Of a stretch of DNA of 64,000 nucleotides, positions 50,715-59,157 are shown piece by piece (within the stretch, counting starts at the first letter, position 1; each line of letters begins with the position of its first letter). The stretch is from the NCBI RefSeq assembly GCF_900538275.1, contig NZ_LR130778.1, forward strand, positions 2,848,001-2,912,000, in the 5' to 3' direction. The DNA comes from Petrocella atlantisensis (GTDB taxonomy: Bacteria > Bacillota > Clostridia > Lachnospirales > Vallitaleaceae). Both the position numbers and the translations under genes were made by a program. The notes below the pieces were generated by a model. That model was not told where the DNA came from. It did no database searches and was given only the letters and a program-made list of their open reading frames with translations.

Positions 50715-53700
50715 TTGAAGCGTAAACAAGGGGGCATATCCATATTTTTAGCCATTGTATTTCTTACATTGGTGGCTTTTTCATGTTCCATAGTAGAGAT
50801 AACAAGATATCAGATTGCTAGAATACAGGCAGAAAGGGCATTGCTGTCTGCTACCCAATCTGTTCTTGGCGGCTATGATCATATTCTTAAAAATGAGTAT
50901 GGTATTTTTGCCAGAGATACGTATTACAGTGACTTAAACTATATAGACGGGCATGATATAAGCCCAGATGAAAATCCAGATGAAAACCATAGTCCAATGG
51001 CCAATGATTTGAAATATTACCTTGAAGGTAATATTCACAATGACCCGAATCGTTTAGAGAAAAGTCTTTTGGATGAATTTGGTTCACTCAAACACCCATC
51101 ACCTTATAAATTAATCCCTTTGGAACTTGAGGACTTAAAGGTTGTAGGCGGTAGTCAGCTGATTAGCCACGAGGGGCTTGATTATGTCAAAAATGATATG
51201 GTGGCTTTTATGGAATTCAGAGCACCTTTACTATTATTGGAGCCATTTCTAGAGAAGGTCATGGTCGTAGAAAAATTAGGAAAGACCACTACATTTGTTC
51301 AGGCAAAGGATAATATTGTTAAGGAAACCAGTAGTATAGAAGAAGCCTATCTCAATCTCTATAGATGGATTGAAGGTATTGACATAAATCCATCCTCAGG
51401 AGTGATAACGGTGGTTGATGACAATTTTGTCAAAATCATCTTACCGAAAGTCAAGGTACAAAAACCGGAGATATCGGTTATACAGGTGGAGGCAATAAAT
51501 ACAAATCTAGAAAAAAAAGTGATTAATATAGGTAGACTTGTCTCATCCGTTGATGAAGTTAATAGCCAGTTCATATCAAGCATTATTGAACTGAAACGCT
51601 CTCAAGATAAGCAGGCTGAATTGGAAAATCGACAGGATAAGGTAAGGGATCAGATTCGGTCACTTAGAGATAAACTAAGATCAGAAGAAAATCCGGACCG
51701 TGCCACTTCCATCAAAAAAGAAATCAGTAGTAAGCAAAAAAGAGTTAAAGAAATAGGAAAACAGATCAAAGAGGTAGAGGAACTTAAGGAAAAACAAGTA
51801 GCAGAATTAACAACTCTATTTGAGACTCTGGATGAAAAAATGAAACATTTTAGTGGGTTAACCATTGGTGCGAATAGTGTACTTGAGATGAACAGAAAGG
51901 CTCGAGATGAGATTGAGTGGATTAAAGATAAAGGTGAAAGCCTGGAACAGAAGATTGATGGTTTTGTAAACAAGGAAACAAAAAATCAGGAAAACTATAT
52001 TGTAAGAACTTTTGATCATGCTATAGATGAGCTTGAAGCCATCAAAACATCCTACGGGGCCAATATGCGCAAAGACAATTTTGACACATTGGGGAATCTT
52101 TCTTATATGCATGAACGTCTTGTGGATAACATTCAATTATTAGAAAAGCAAAAACCCATCATAGAAAAAGTTGTTGAGGATTACCCGGCTATGATAGCCG
52201 GATGTTTTGAAGAGGCCGGTTTTTCCAAACAAGAACTGATGATTCTAAATAAAGGTCAGGTATATGGTCCCCTTAAAGTCGGTATGGACCATTATGGAAC
52301 CAAGACAATGGGTTATGCCACTATGAAAAAAGATATTCAGAGTGTTTGTGATTTGGTAAGTACCTATTATCGTAAAGATTTGTTCTTTGACTATTCAGAC
52401 TATGGGTTAAATGGTCAAGTGACCATCAATGGAACATCTGTAGATGGCAAGGGTTTTTATGATAATGTGAAAAGCAATGTTGCAGGCCTTGATGTTCAAA
52501 ACCTATTTGATGAGGTATTACCGGTGGAGTATGCCTTTGATAACACCTTACCTTCTGCCCTAGCGCTTTTTGATGAAGATATAACAAATACAGAGGACAA
52601 AAGGTCTGATGAAACCGAGCTCACAGCACTAGATGGAAAGCTTTTTTCTAATCTCACTCAGATTGGAACAGAATTTATAGACCTTTTATTGTTGAATGAA
52701 TATGCCATTGGCATGTTTACTTCTATGACGGGGAAGTACGGCGTTGACAAAGAAGACCAAGAAGCCTTAACCTTGTCCGGATATAAGAAAAATGATCATG
52801 TCCTAGACTCAGAGCTTGAGTACATCATAACAGGAAAAACAAACCAACTAGAAGCGGTTACATCCATATCCACAAAAATAGTAGGTATGAGAATTGCTTT
52901 AAACACCATTCACTTGGTAACAGACCCTTCGAAAAGAACCATAATCATGAACCTTGCCAATGCAGTTGCCGGTTGGTGGAGCTTAGGTATAGGCGCTTTA
53001 GCCATAGCCCTGATTATTGGATTGCTATGGGCTACTGCGGAAAGCTTGGTGGATTTAGTGATGCTTTTGCAAGGTCAAAAAGTACCGCTACTAAAAACCA
53101 AGACAACGTGGTTCTTAGGTCCGGAAAATCTAACTTCAAAAGTCATAGAACGTGGTGGTGAGATAGCCATACAAAAAACACAGGATACTTTAATGGGTCT
53201 TCAGGAAAAAACGCAGAAATGGGTCATCGGACTTAAAGATCATCTTAGTGAGGAGGTTAACGGTTTATTAGAGGAACAGATTCAGACTATGCATATGGAA
53301 GGCGTTGGGATGGCCGATGCCATGGCACAAAGCTATGAAGATGATTTGTATAGAAAAATGGACGGTATATTATTATCCTACAATGAAGGTACAGCCTTAA
53401 ATGTATCAGATTATCCAAGAACAGATAGCCGCTATGAAATACTGGAGATGTTCAAACAAGATGTAGCATCAGCCACGCATAACAAGGAAATCACCCAGTC
53501 ATTATTGTCTGAAATCAAGCGAGATTTACAAGCTTCTTATAGCTTGAGAATTGAAAAACATAAAACACAAATTATAGCGGATGCATCAGAGATTACGAAT
53601 CAGGGGTTTGACCAATTAGAGCATGCTGTTAACCAACAGATTGAAGTGCTAGCGAAAAAAGGTGAACAAATTTCTGCCGATTTTATCCTTGAACAGACCG

Positions 53701-54077
53701 AGCGTATTAATAAAGGTACAAAAAGTAAGTTACTGGATAAAAGCCAGACGGTAGATCCAAGTATTAAAGGTGAACAATTGACCGAATTTATTCCGACAGC
53801 CAGCTACGAAGACTACTTAAGACTCTTTATGCTGATGGATTGGAAGCGGCTGGATGAACGTGTTCTACGTATGCTAGATGTGATAGAGATTAATATGAAA
53901 AAGGGAAGAGAAAATGCATCATGGGCATTAGCGGACTATGTGTTTGGACTTGAGAGTAGGGTGACTTTTAAAGTCAGATATGGATTCATTAATATTATGC
54001 CGGGCTTTCAAGAAAGAAAGCGTCGCTTTAAAGGTTACCATAGGTTTGTTATAGAAGTGGGCAATGGTTATGAATAG
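50715..54077 (+). CDS. Large TadG/DUF5702-like surface protein
   Basis: 1120 residues from TTG 50715, which is ideally placed behind GGAGGGG (the frame is open to a GTG at 50667). The N-terminus, KRKQGGISIFLAIVFLTLV, is a basic stretch followed by one membrane helix, as in TadG-like and DUF5702 proteins. A long exported region follows with a strong coiled coil (about 295-440) and a second hydrophobic segment near 760-795 (GIGALAIALIIGLLWATAES). The C-terminal part has more helices and a short beta-rich end. It leads a four-gene cluster with two TadE-like proteins and a prepilin peptidase. A structural or assembly role in a tight-adherence-type pilus is inferred. Confidence 0.7.
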   Translation: MKRKQGGISIFLAIVFLTLVAFSCSIVEITRYQIARIQAERALLSATQSVLGGYDHILKNEYGIFARDTYYSDLNYIDGHDISPDENPDENHSPMANDLKYYLEGNIHNDPNRLEKSLLDEFGSLKHPSPYKLIPLELEDLKVVGGSQLISHEGLDYVKNDMVAFMEFRAPLLLLEPFLEKVMVVEKLGKTTTFVQAKDNIVKETSSIEEAYLNLYRWIEGIDINPSSGVITVVDDNFVKIILPKVKVQKPEISVIQVEAINTNLEKKVINIGRLVSSVDEVNSQFISSIIELKRSQDKQAELENRQDKVRDQIRSLRDKLRSEENPDRATSIKKEISSKQKRVKEIGKQIKEVEELKEKQVAELTTLFETLDEKMKHFSGLTIGANSVLEMNRKARDEIEWIKDKGESLEQKIDGFVNKETKNQENYIVRTFDHAIDELEAIKTSYGANMRKDNFDTLGNLSYMHERLVDNIQLLEKQKPIIEKVVEDYPAMIAGCFEEAGFSKQELMILNKGQVYGPLKVGMDHYGTKTMGYATMKKDIQSVCDLVSTYYRKDLFFDYSDYGLNGQVTINGTSVDGKGFYDNVKSNVAGLDVQNLFDEVLPVEYAFDNTLPSALALFDEDITNTEDKRSDETELTALDGKLFSNLTQIGTEFIDLLLLNEYAIGMFTSMTGKYGVDKEDQEALTLSGYKKNDHVLDSELEYIITGKTNQLEAVTSISTKIVGMRIALNTIHLVTDPSKRTIIMNLANAVAGWWSLGIGALAIALIIGLLWATAESLVDLVMLLQGQKVPLLKTKTTWFLGPENLTSKVIERGGEIAIQKTQDTLMGLQEKTQKWVIGLKDHLSEEVNGLLEEQIQTMHMEGVGMADAMAQSYEDDLYRKMDGILLSYNEGTALNVSDYPRTDSRYEILEMFKQDVASATHNKEITQSLLSEIKRDLQASYSLRIEKHKTQIIADASEITNQGFDQLEHAVNQQIEVLAKKGEQISADFILEQTERINKGTKSKLLDKSQTVDPSIKGEQLTEFIPTASYEDYLRLFMLMDWKRLDERVLRMLDVIEINMKKGRENASWALADYVFGLESRVTFKVRYGFINIMPGFQERKRRFKGYHRFVIEVGNGYE

Positions 54078-55203
54078 ACGAAAAGGCGCTTTAACGATTG
54101 AAGCCTCTATTATATTGCCTTTTGTTATCGTGACCATAAGCTTTATATTATATTTTATGAAGGTCTTTTATATTCAATCAGAAATAGATGGGGCAATGAC
54201 GAGAATGGCCCATGATATGTCGGTCTATGCCTATGCTTTTGATAAAACTGGATTGGTGGAGGCTCAACAAGAAGTCTATATAGATGCTTATGAATCTCGT
54301 GCGTATAAATCATCCGTAGAATCGCTTTTAAAGAGCATTGATTTGCAATCTTTTAAACAGGCTCAATTTAGATTAGATTCAATACTAGGAACCGAGGAGG
54401 AGGCTATAGCACCATCGGATGGGTTGGGATGGAAACCTTTAGAGTTGGCCATTCAAATGGACAACATTCACAATCAGATATTTAATGTGGTATCAGAGAT
54501 TAACCGGCATTATGAAGAAGCCTTAACCCATTCAAAAGGCCTTGCCCTGTCTGAAATGATGGATTTTTCAAACGGTTGGGTAGCGGCACAGATTTCAGAA
54601 GCTATGTTTAAGAATTATCTGGATGATGAGCGTCTTAGGTCATGGGGTGTCTACAGTGAAAAAGGTGTTATTGATTTTTCGGCATCTACCATGATGTTGT
54701 ATGATGATACCATTAACATTGTGGCACGCTATCATATTGATATGCCTTTTGGCCATTTCATTGAAGATGGCCTACCAATCTACCAATCCGTTAAGGTAAG
54801 AGCTTTTACAGGCAGTTACGACGCCAATACCTCAATAAAGAAAATGAAGGCACCACAGGAACCATTGTACTTTATTGCAACAGCGTCTTCAGATAATTAC
54901 AGTTACCATGTCTATTCTTGTTTGGTAAAAGATCTTTTTGAAGGCAGATATAGTGAACACGTTGTCGATGATGGTAAGTTGTGTATTTATTGTAAGACGA
55001 ACTATAGTATACCGGTCAGTCAGGTGGAAAAGGCGTTATACCCTGTTTATTACACCAGTAAAACATCTAAAATACATCTAAGTAGAAACTGTCCTAGAAT
55101 AAGAGCGATAGAAATTGAGGCAGTCACTAAAGAAGAAGCTGAGGCAAAAGGTTATTTGCCATGTAAAAAGTATGGCTGTGTAGAGAAGATGGAGGATCAC
55201 TAA
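54070..55203 (+). CDS. TadE-like pseudopilin with C-terminal Cys/His motif
   Basis: 377 residues from ATG 54070 (GTGGG at suitable distance; ATG 54064 is an alternative), overlapping the end of the previous gene. The N-terminus, RRKGALTIEASIILPFVIV, has the G-x-x-T-x-E-A pattern of TadE-like proteins, which are cleaved after the glycine and inserted through one membrane helix. The rest is exported. The C-terminus contains YYTSKTSKIHLSRNCPRIRA and GYLPCKKYGC, a pattern of one His and several Cys also seen at the ends of many surface proteins and nucleases of Firmicutes, probably a metal site. It would be a minor pilin or an assembly factor. Confidence 0.72.
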   Translation: MNRRKGALTIEASIILPFVIVTISFILYFMKVFYIQSEIDGAMTRMAHDMSVYAYAFDKTGLVEAQQEVYIDAYESRAYKSSVESLLKSIDLQSFKQAQFRLDSILGTEEEAIAPSDGLGWKPLELAIQMDNIHNQIFNVVSEINRHYEEALTHSKGLALSEMMDFSNGWVAAQISEAMFKNYLDDERLRSWGVYSEKGVIDFSASTMMLYDDTINIVARYHIDMPFGHFIEDGLPIYQSVKVRAFTGSYDANTSIKKMKAPQEPLYFIATASSDNYSYHVYSCLVKDLFEGRYSEHVVDDGKLCIYCKTNYSIPVSQVEKALYPVYYTSKTSKIHLSRNCPRIRAIEIEAVTKEEAEAKGYLPCKKYGCVEKMEDH

Positions 55204-55204
55204 T

Positions 55205-55786
55205 ATGACATATATATACGTAGTACTTATCGGGGGAATCACAGGTTATTATCTTAGTAATAAAAAAGAAGGAATGAGATCTAAAATATTATGGATTTTA
55301 AGTGCAACCCTTATAAGTTTTGGCTTGCATTTTCTATGTGCGTATCAATTCGAAGATAAAACAGCCTACTTAATCTACTATCTGACATCAATTCTGTTAC
55401 TAACGCTAAGTTGTATGGATTATAGAGAACTGTATGTGCCTATGGATCTTATACTTATTGGTGGAATCTTAGGTCTTTATCTGAACATGACATCGCAGGC
55501 GCTAAATGGATGGATGAATCTGGTGAGTGCCTTGGTAACATTATTGGTACTTGGTATTTTGAGTCGTTTATCAAAAGGTGGGTTTGGTGAAGGTGATGCC
55601 TATGTTATGGCACTGATAGCCTTGTTTTACGGTGGCTTCTACATTGTGATTTTAGGTATGATGGCTTTGGTACTTTCAGGTGTTGTTAGCATGATATGTT
55701 TAGTATCTGGTAAAGCTGACCGTAAGACCCTTTTGCCATTTGTACCCTTTCTTGCTGTTGGTCATTTATTTTTGGTTTGGGTTTAG
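55205..55786 (+). CDS. Prepilin peptidase (A24 family, TadV/CpaA-like)
   Basis: 193 residues with about six membrane helices. The two catalytic aspartates of the A24 family are in SCMDYRELYVPMDLI (near residue 75) and GGFGEGDAYVMALIALFYG (the GxGD motif near 132). The short form without an N-terminal methylase domain is characteristic of Tad systems. It would cleave the leader of the TadE-like and TadG-like proteins encoded on both sides. It starts one base after the stop of the preceding gene and overlaps the region just before the next. Confidence 0.85.
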   Translation: MTYIYVVLIGGITGYYLSNKKEGMRSKILWILSATLISFGLHFLCAYQFEDKTAYLIYYLTSILLLTLSCMDYRELYVPMDLILIGGILGLYLNMTSQALNGWMNLVSALVTLLVLGILSRLSKGGFGEGDAYVMALIALFYGGFYIVILGMMALVLSGVVSMICLVSGKADRKTLLPFVPFLAVGHLFLVWV

Positions 55787-55794
55787 GTGCTATT

Positions 55795-56256
55795 ATGAAA
55801 AGAGGTAGCATAACCATTGAGGCCTGTATTGTCGTGCCCATTGTTCTTTTGGTATTGGGGGTTCTGGTCATGACAAGTTTATATCTTCATGATATAATTA
55901 TATTAAGATCGGTGAATACTTTAAGAGGTGATCAACAGGTAATAACTGGCGAAGCCTATGAAGAGGAAGAAGACTGGATTCTATTTGCGATAAAAGGCAA
56001 TCATAAAAGTCAGCATACATCAAAAATGTGGCATGATAGATATGTTAATCGTATTCAAGAAAACGAAAAAACGAGCTTACTTGGTATTACCTATGAATTA
56101 GATGATGAAAGAAGCTTCAAGGCGATTCGACCAAAAGCCTATGTAAGAATGTTGGATTTCATGGATGATGCAACAGATAAGATAGGTTATACGAAAGCTC
56201 TAAAGGATCAAGTGGACCAACAGGTGACGAACTTTATTGACACCTTAACAAACTAA
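55795..56256 (+). CDS. TadE-like pseudopilin, small
   Basis: 153 residues from ATG 55795 (AGGTG upstream; the frame is open a little further). The N-terminus MKRGSITIEACIVVPIVLLV has the same G-x-I-T-x-E-A processing pattern as the upstream TadE-like protein and one membrane helix. The remainder is a hydrophilic exported domain with no motif I recognise. It is the last gene of the partial tad cluster. No TadA ATPase, TadB/TadC or major pilin Flp gene is present in the window, so the machinery must be encoded elsewhere if it exists. Confidence 0.68.
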   Translation: MKRGSITIEACIVVPIVLLVLGVLVMTSLYLHDIIILRSVNTLRGDQQVITGEAYEEEEDWILFAIKGNHKSQHTSKMWHDRYVNRIQENEKTSLLGITYELDDERSFKAIRPKAYVRMLDFMDDATDKIGYTKALKDQVDQQVTNFIDTLTN

Positions 56257-56279
56257 GTGTTATTATAATTTTTTTCTAA

Positions 56280-56307
56280 TTGTTTATTAATAAAACTGTT
56301 GTACAAT
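56280..56307 (+). promoter_or_regulatory. Promoter of the LiaF-like gene with an overlapping inverted repeat
   Basis: TTGTTT, a 16-base spacer and TACAAT. ACTGT-TGTACAAT-ACAGT surrounds the -10 box and may be an operator. Confidence 0.5.
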
Positions 56308-56351
56308 ACAGTTAAGCAATATATTTCTACAACAGAAGGAGCGAAACGATT

Positions 56352-56813
56352 ATGAATAAAATGAGAGTATCGGGTAGTACTGTATTTGGTATTATTCTTA
56401 TAGCCGTCGGTATTATTTCGTTGTTAAGCAGCTTAGGTTATGTCGAGTCTTGGGATGTTTACAGCACATTTTGGCCGCTTATACTTATATTATTGGGTAT
56501 TAAGCATTTGGTGGATTATCAATCCTCCAACTTATTTGGTTTAATACTAATTTTAATTGGTACTTTATTTCAGTTAGATAATTTGAACATCATGTATTTT
56601 AATAATTTAAGTGTAGGAGAAATGATTATTCCTATGTTGATCATTCTCATAGGTCTAAGCTTTATCATACCAAAAGGTGATGAACGCAAAAAGAAAACGG
56701 TTATAAAAGAACCGGAATCAACAAAAGTGGAAGAAACAAAAGTGGAAGAAACAGTGGTTGAAGAAACGACAGTTCAAGAAAAAGTAGATGAAAAAGATAT
56801 AACAATCGAATAG
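56352..56813 (+). CDS. LiaI/LiaF-like transmembrane region (DUF5668) protein
   Basis: 153 residues. Four hydrophobic segments (about 10-27, 40-55, 62-76 and 88-105) have the spacing of the LiaI-LiaF-like region, with STFWPLILILLGIKHLVDY as the signature. The C-terminal 45 residues are charged and carry short repeats of KVEET and VVEET. Proteins of this type take part in cell-envelope stress sensing in Firmicutes, often next to a two-component system. None is next to this one, so its role is uncertain. A GGAGCG site precedes the ATG. Confidence 0.72.
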   Translation: MNKMRVSGSTVFGIILIAVGIISLLSSLGYVESWDVYSTFWPLILILLGIKHLVDYQSSNLFGLILILIGTLFQLDNLNIMYFNNLSVGEMIIPMLIILIGLSFIIPKGDERKKKTVIKEPESTKVEETKVEETVVEETTVQEKVDEKDITIE

Positions 56814-56888
56814 CAAACTTAATGCCCATCTTTTTTATCAGAATATATAGAGGAGATGGGTTTTAATAATTTGGAAAGGAGGTTTGGC

Positions 56889-57518
56889 ATGGACATTGAT
56901 ACAGTCGCATTAACGGAACAATATGAGCTGGTTTTAGAATTTGTTGCCAGATTTGCTCAGTACGGACCATTTGCAGGTATCCTTTTAGCGATGGTTGAGG
57001 CTTTTTTTCCGCCATTACCCTTGGTCGTATTTGTCACCATCAATGTTTTGGCTTATGGGTTTTGGCAAGGCTATTTATATTCTTTCATCGGTACATTTAT
57101 CGGTTCATGGCTCGTCTTTTTAATAATCCGAAGATTTGGACATAGCCGTTTTAGTCGACTGGTGCATAAGAGCAGACGCTTTGATAACTTGTTGCATTGG
57201 ATTAAAGAAAAAGGCTTTGTTCCTATTTTTGTAATGCTTGCATTTCCTTTTACCCCCTCCATTATTGTTTGCGGCTTGGCAGGTCTGGCAGATGTGAAGA
57301 AGGATGAATATTTCTTTGCGCTATTATTTGGAAAACTCGTCATGGTTTTTTCTTTGAGTTTTATTGGTTATAATGTTGGGTCCTTTATTTCAAAGCCATA
57401 TAAATCAATTTTATTAATTCTTCTAACGGTTGTGGTATCTTTAGTAGGTAAAAAAATAATCGCTTTGTATGAAAAGAAAATAGAAAAAAAAAGATTCAAA
57501 AAACACAGAAAAGTATAA
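56889..57518 (+). CDS. VTT-domain (TVP38/DedA-like) membrane protein
   Basis: 209 residues from ATG 56889, with AAAGGAGG ideally spaced. About five membrane helices. The VTT core includes MVEAFFPPLPLVVFVTINVL, a G-rich turn FIGTFIGSWLVFLIIRRFG and FPFTPSIIVCGLAGLADV, as in the SNARE-associated/DedA family of lipid scramblases and transporters. The C-terminus is strongly basic (EKKIEKKRFKKHRK). Bacterial members help maintain membrane potential and move undecaprenyl phosphate or phospholipids. The substrate here is unknown. Confidence 0.82.
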   Translation: MDIDTVALTEQYELVLEFVARFAQYGPFAGILLAMVEAFFPPLPLVVFVTINVLAYGFWQGYLYSFIGTFIGSWLVFLIIRRFGHSRFSRLVHKSRRFDNLLHWIKEKGFVPIFVMLAFPFTPSIIVCGLAGLADVKKDEYFFALLFGKLVMVFSLSFIGYNVGSFISKPYKSILLILLTVVVSLVGKKIIALYEKKIEKKRFKKHRKV

Positions 57519-57525
57519 AAGGCTA

Positions 57526-57554
57526 TTGACGAATGAACATCAGGATGTTATAAT
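57526..57554 (+). promoter_or_regulatory. Promoter of the tRNA operon
   Basis: TTGACG, a 17-base spacer and TATAAT lie about 55 bases before tRNA-Trp. Confidence 0.75.
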
Positions 57555-57609
57555 TCTTTTCGTTGCTCCAATAAAAAATAGGGCTTCGAAGTAAGTTTAT
57601 AGTAAATAA

Positions 57610-57682
57610 AGGGGTATAGTTCAGTTGGTAGAACGTCGGTCTCCAAAACCGGATGTCGTGGGTTCAAGTCCTACTGCCCCTG
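57610..57682 (+). tRNA. tRNA-Trp (anticodon CCA)
   Basis: Acceptor AGGGGTA/TGCCCCT, D-arm AGTTCAGTTGGTAGA, anticodon loop CTCCAAA and T-arm GTGGGTTCAAGTCCTAC. No CCA is encoded. First of three tRNAs in one transcript. Confidence 0.95.
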
Positions 57683-57721
57683 TTATTATCATAATGTGGT
57701 AATAATATATGTAATTTTCCC

Positions 57722-57794
57722 GGGCGCATAGCTCAGCTGGGAGAGCACCTGCCTTACAAGCAGGGGGTCACAGGTTCGAGCCCTGTTGCGCCCA
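57722..57794 (+). tRNA. tRNA-Val (anticodon TAC)
   Basis: Acceptor GGGCGCA/TGCGCCC, D-arm AGCTCAGCTGGGAGA, anticodon loop TTACAAG and T-arm CACAGGTTCGAGCCCTGT. Discriminator A. Confidence 0.96.
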
Positions 57795-57824
57795 CTAGAG
57801 TGAAAACTCTATCATAATATATAC

Positions 57825-57898
57825 GGCGGAGTGGCTCAGATGGCTAGAGCATTCGGTTCATACCCGGAGGGTCATCGGTTCGAATCCGATCTCCGCTA
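57825..57898 (+). tRNA. tRNA-Met (anticodon CAT)
   Basis: Acceptor GGCGGAG/CTCCGCT with a G-U first pair, D-arm TGGCTCAGATGGCTAGA, anticodon loop TTCATAC and T-arm ATCGGTTCGAATCCGAT. The absence of the initiator features (three G-C pairs next to the anticodon loop, C1-A72 mismatch) indicates the elongator type. Confidence 0.92.
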
Positions 57899-57900
57899 CT

Positions 57901-57928
57901 AAAAAGATCTCTTATGAGATCTTTTTTT
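57901..57928 (+). terminator. Terminator of the tRNA operon
   Basis: AAAAAGATCTC and GAGATCTTTTT pair around TTAT, with a T-tract. Confidence 0.9.
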
Positions 57929-58254
57929 GTTCTTTCATGATAAAGTGCCCAATCACAGTATTGGTTGCCATAATGCTTCAAAATCAACCCTAAAATCCTA
58001 GGTGATGCATCCTTTAGGACATGTTGTAAGTAAATGGGTACATTGCACTTGTTTAAAGAAATTCATACGGTTATACTAGTGTTAAGCAGTCAATAATAAC
58101 TGTTGACATAATGTATGGCGATAGATTAATGACTTAATTTAGTGTGTTCAAGTGGTGAAGATTTACCATATCATAACTTATCATTTAATATGACAGTAAA
58201 TACGCTAAAAATAAGGACTGATGAGGAGTCCTGAAATGCACTGGGGGGCCATAT
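57929..58254. other. Intergenic region before the LytTR gene
   Basis: 326 bases without a gene. TTGACA near 58103 could be a -35 box but the matching -10 is poor. No paired 9-bp direct repeats of the LytTR-binding type are obvious. Confidence 0.4.
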
Positions 58255-58971
58255 ATGACATTATTGATTTTAGAGGATGAACCGGAGATCAGCGAGCAGA
58301 TTAAAGAAGCGGTATCTATTAAGAAACTTTTTGATCAAGTTCTTGAAGCAACCACGATTAAAGAAGCCTTAAATATGTCCAAAAAGAACGAAGTCAGTAT
58401 ATTTATCGTAGATTTATTATTGCCGGACGGGAATGGCTATGGGTTTATTGAAGCCATTAGAAAATTACCTCAGTACGAGTTAACTTGGGTTGTCATTGTT
58501 ACAGGTGTTAAAGAGCCAACGGAGAATATCTTGGATGCTTATAACAATTCTAAGTGTAACCGCTATATAAGAAAACCCTTTTCCATGAATTATCTTACAG
58601 ATATGTTAGAAGAACTCATGTATAAAAAAGTAATTGTTCAAGATCAGTTGACCAAGCTTAAAATCAGACGTAAGTCAAGGGACTATTTCTTTGATCATAA
58701 TGAGATTGTCTATATTGAGACGGTGGATAAGGTTGCTTATATTTACACAAAAAACGACAGACATCCAATAGGACGTGTTACGCTCAGTGAACTAGAGGAG
58801 CAGTTGCCAAAGGAGCAATTTATTCGTGTTCATCGAAGTTATATTGTCAATCTCTTGTTTATTGACTATGTGAATAAGAACAACAGTCAAAGTATGATCA
58901 AAATCAAACACTATGATAATATGATACCAATTGGACGCACCTACAAGGAAAATTATAATTTATTGCTGTAA
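58255..58971 (+). CDS. LytTR-family response regulator
   Basis: 238 residues. The receiver domain (about 2-120) has the acidic pair in LEDEPEI, the phosphorylated aspartate in IFIVDLLLPDGNGYG (near residue 53) and the lysine in NRYIRKPFSMNY (near 104). The C-terminal LytTR DNA-binding domain (about 140-237) is marked by FDHNEIVYIETVDKVAYIYT, FIRVHRSYIVNLLFIDYV and IPIGRTYKENY. Such regulators usually control cell-surface, peptide-signalling or competence genes. No histidine kinase lies next to it, so it is an orphan here. A GGGGGG-rich site precedes the ATG. Confidence 0.9.
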   Translation: MTLLILEDEPEISEQIKEAVSIKKLFDQVLEATTIKEALNMSKKNEVSIFIVDLLLPDGNGYGFIEAIRKLPQYELTWVVIVTGVKEPTENILDAYNNSKCNRYIRKPFSMNYLTDMLEELMYKKVIVQDQLTKLKIRRKSRDYFFDHNEIVYIETVDKVAYIYTKNDRHPIGRVTLSELEEQLPKEQFIRVHRSYIVNLLFIDYVNKNNSQSMIKIKHYDNMIPIGRTYKENYNLLL

Positions 58972-59000
58972 TTAAAAACATGGTTTTACCATCTGCAACC

Positions 59001-59028
59001 AATAAGTGCCTTAGGGCACTTATTTTTA
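59001..59028 (+). terminator. Terminator of the LytTR gene
   Basis: AATAAGTGCC and GGCACTTATT pair perfectly around TTAG, followed by TTT. Confidence 0.85.
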
Positions 59029-59157
59029 TATAAGAAAAGTCGTTCTTTCCTAACCTTCTTATATTGACGAAATTATGTCAAATAGGTTAAGATTGTAGAT
59101 GAAGTGTGCGTGTGCATGAACATGATAAGTTAGGTTTGATCGACGAAGGGATAAACT

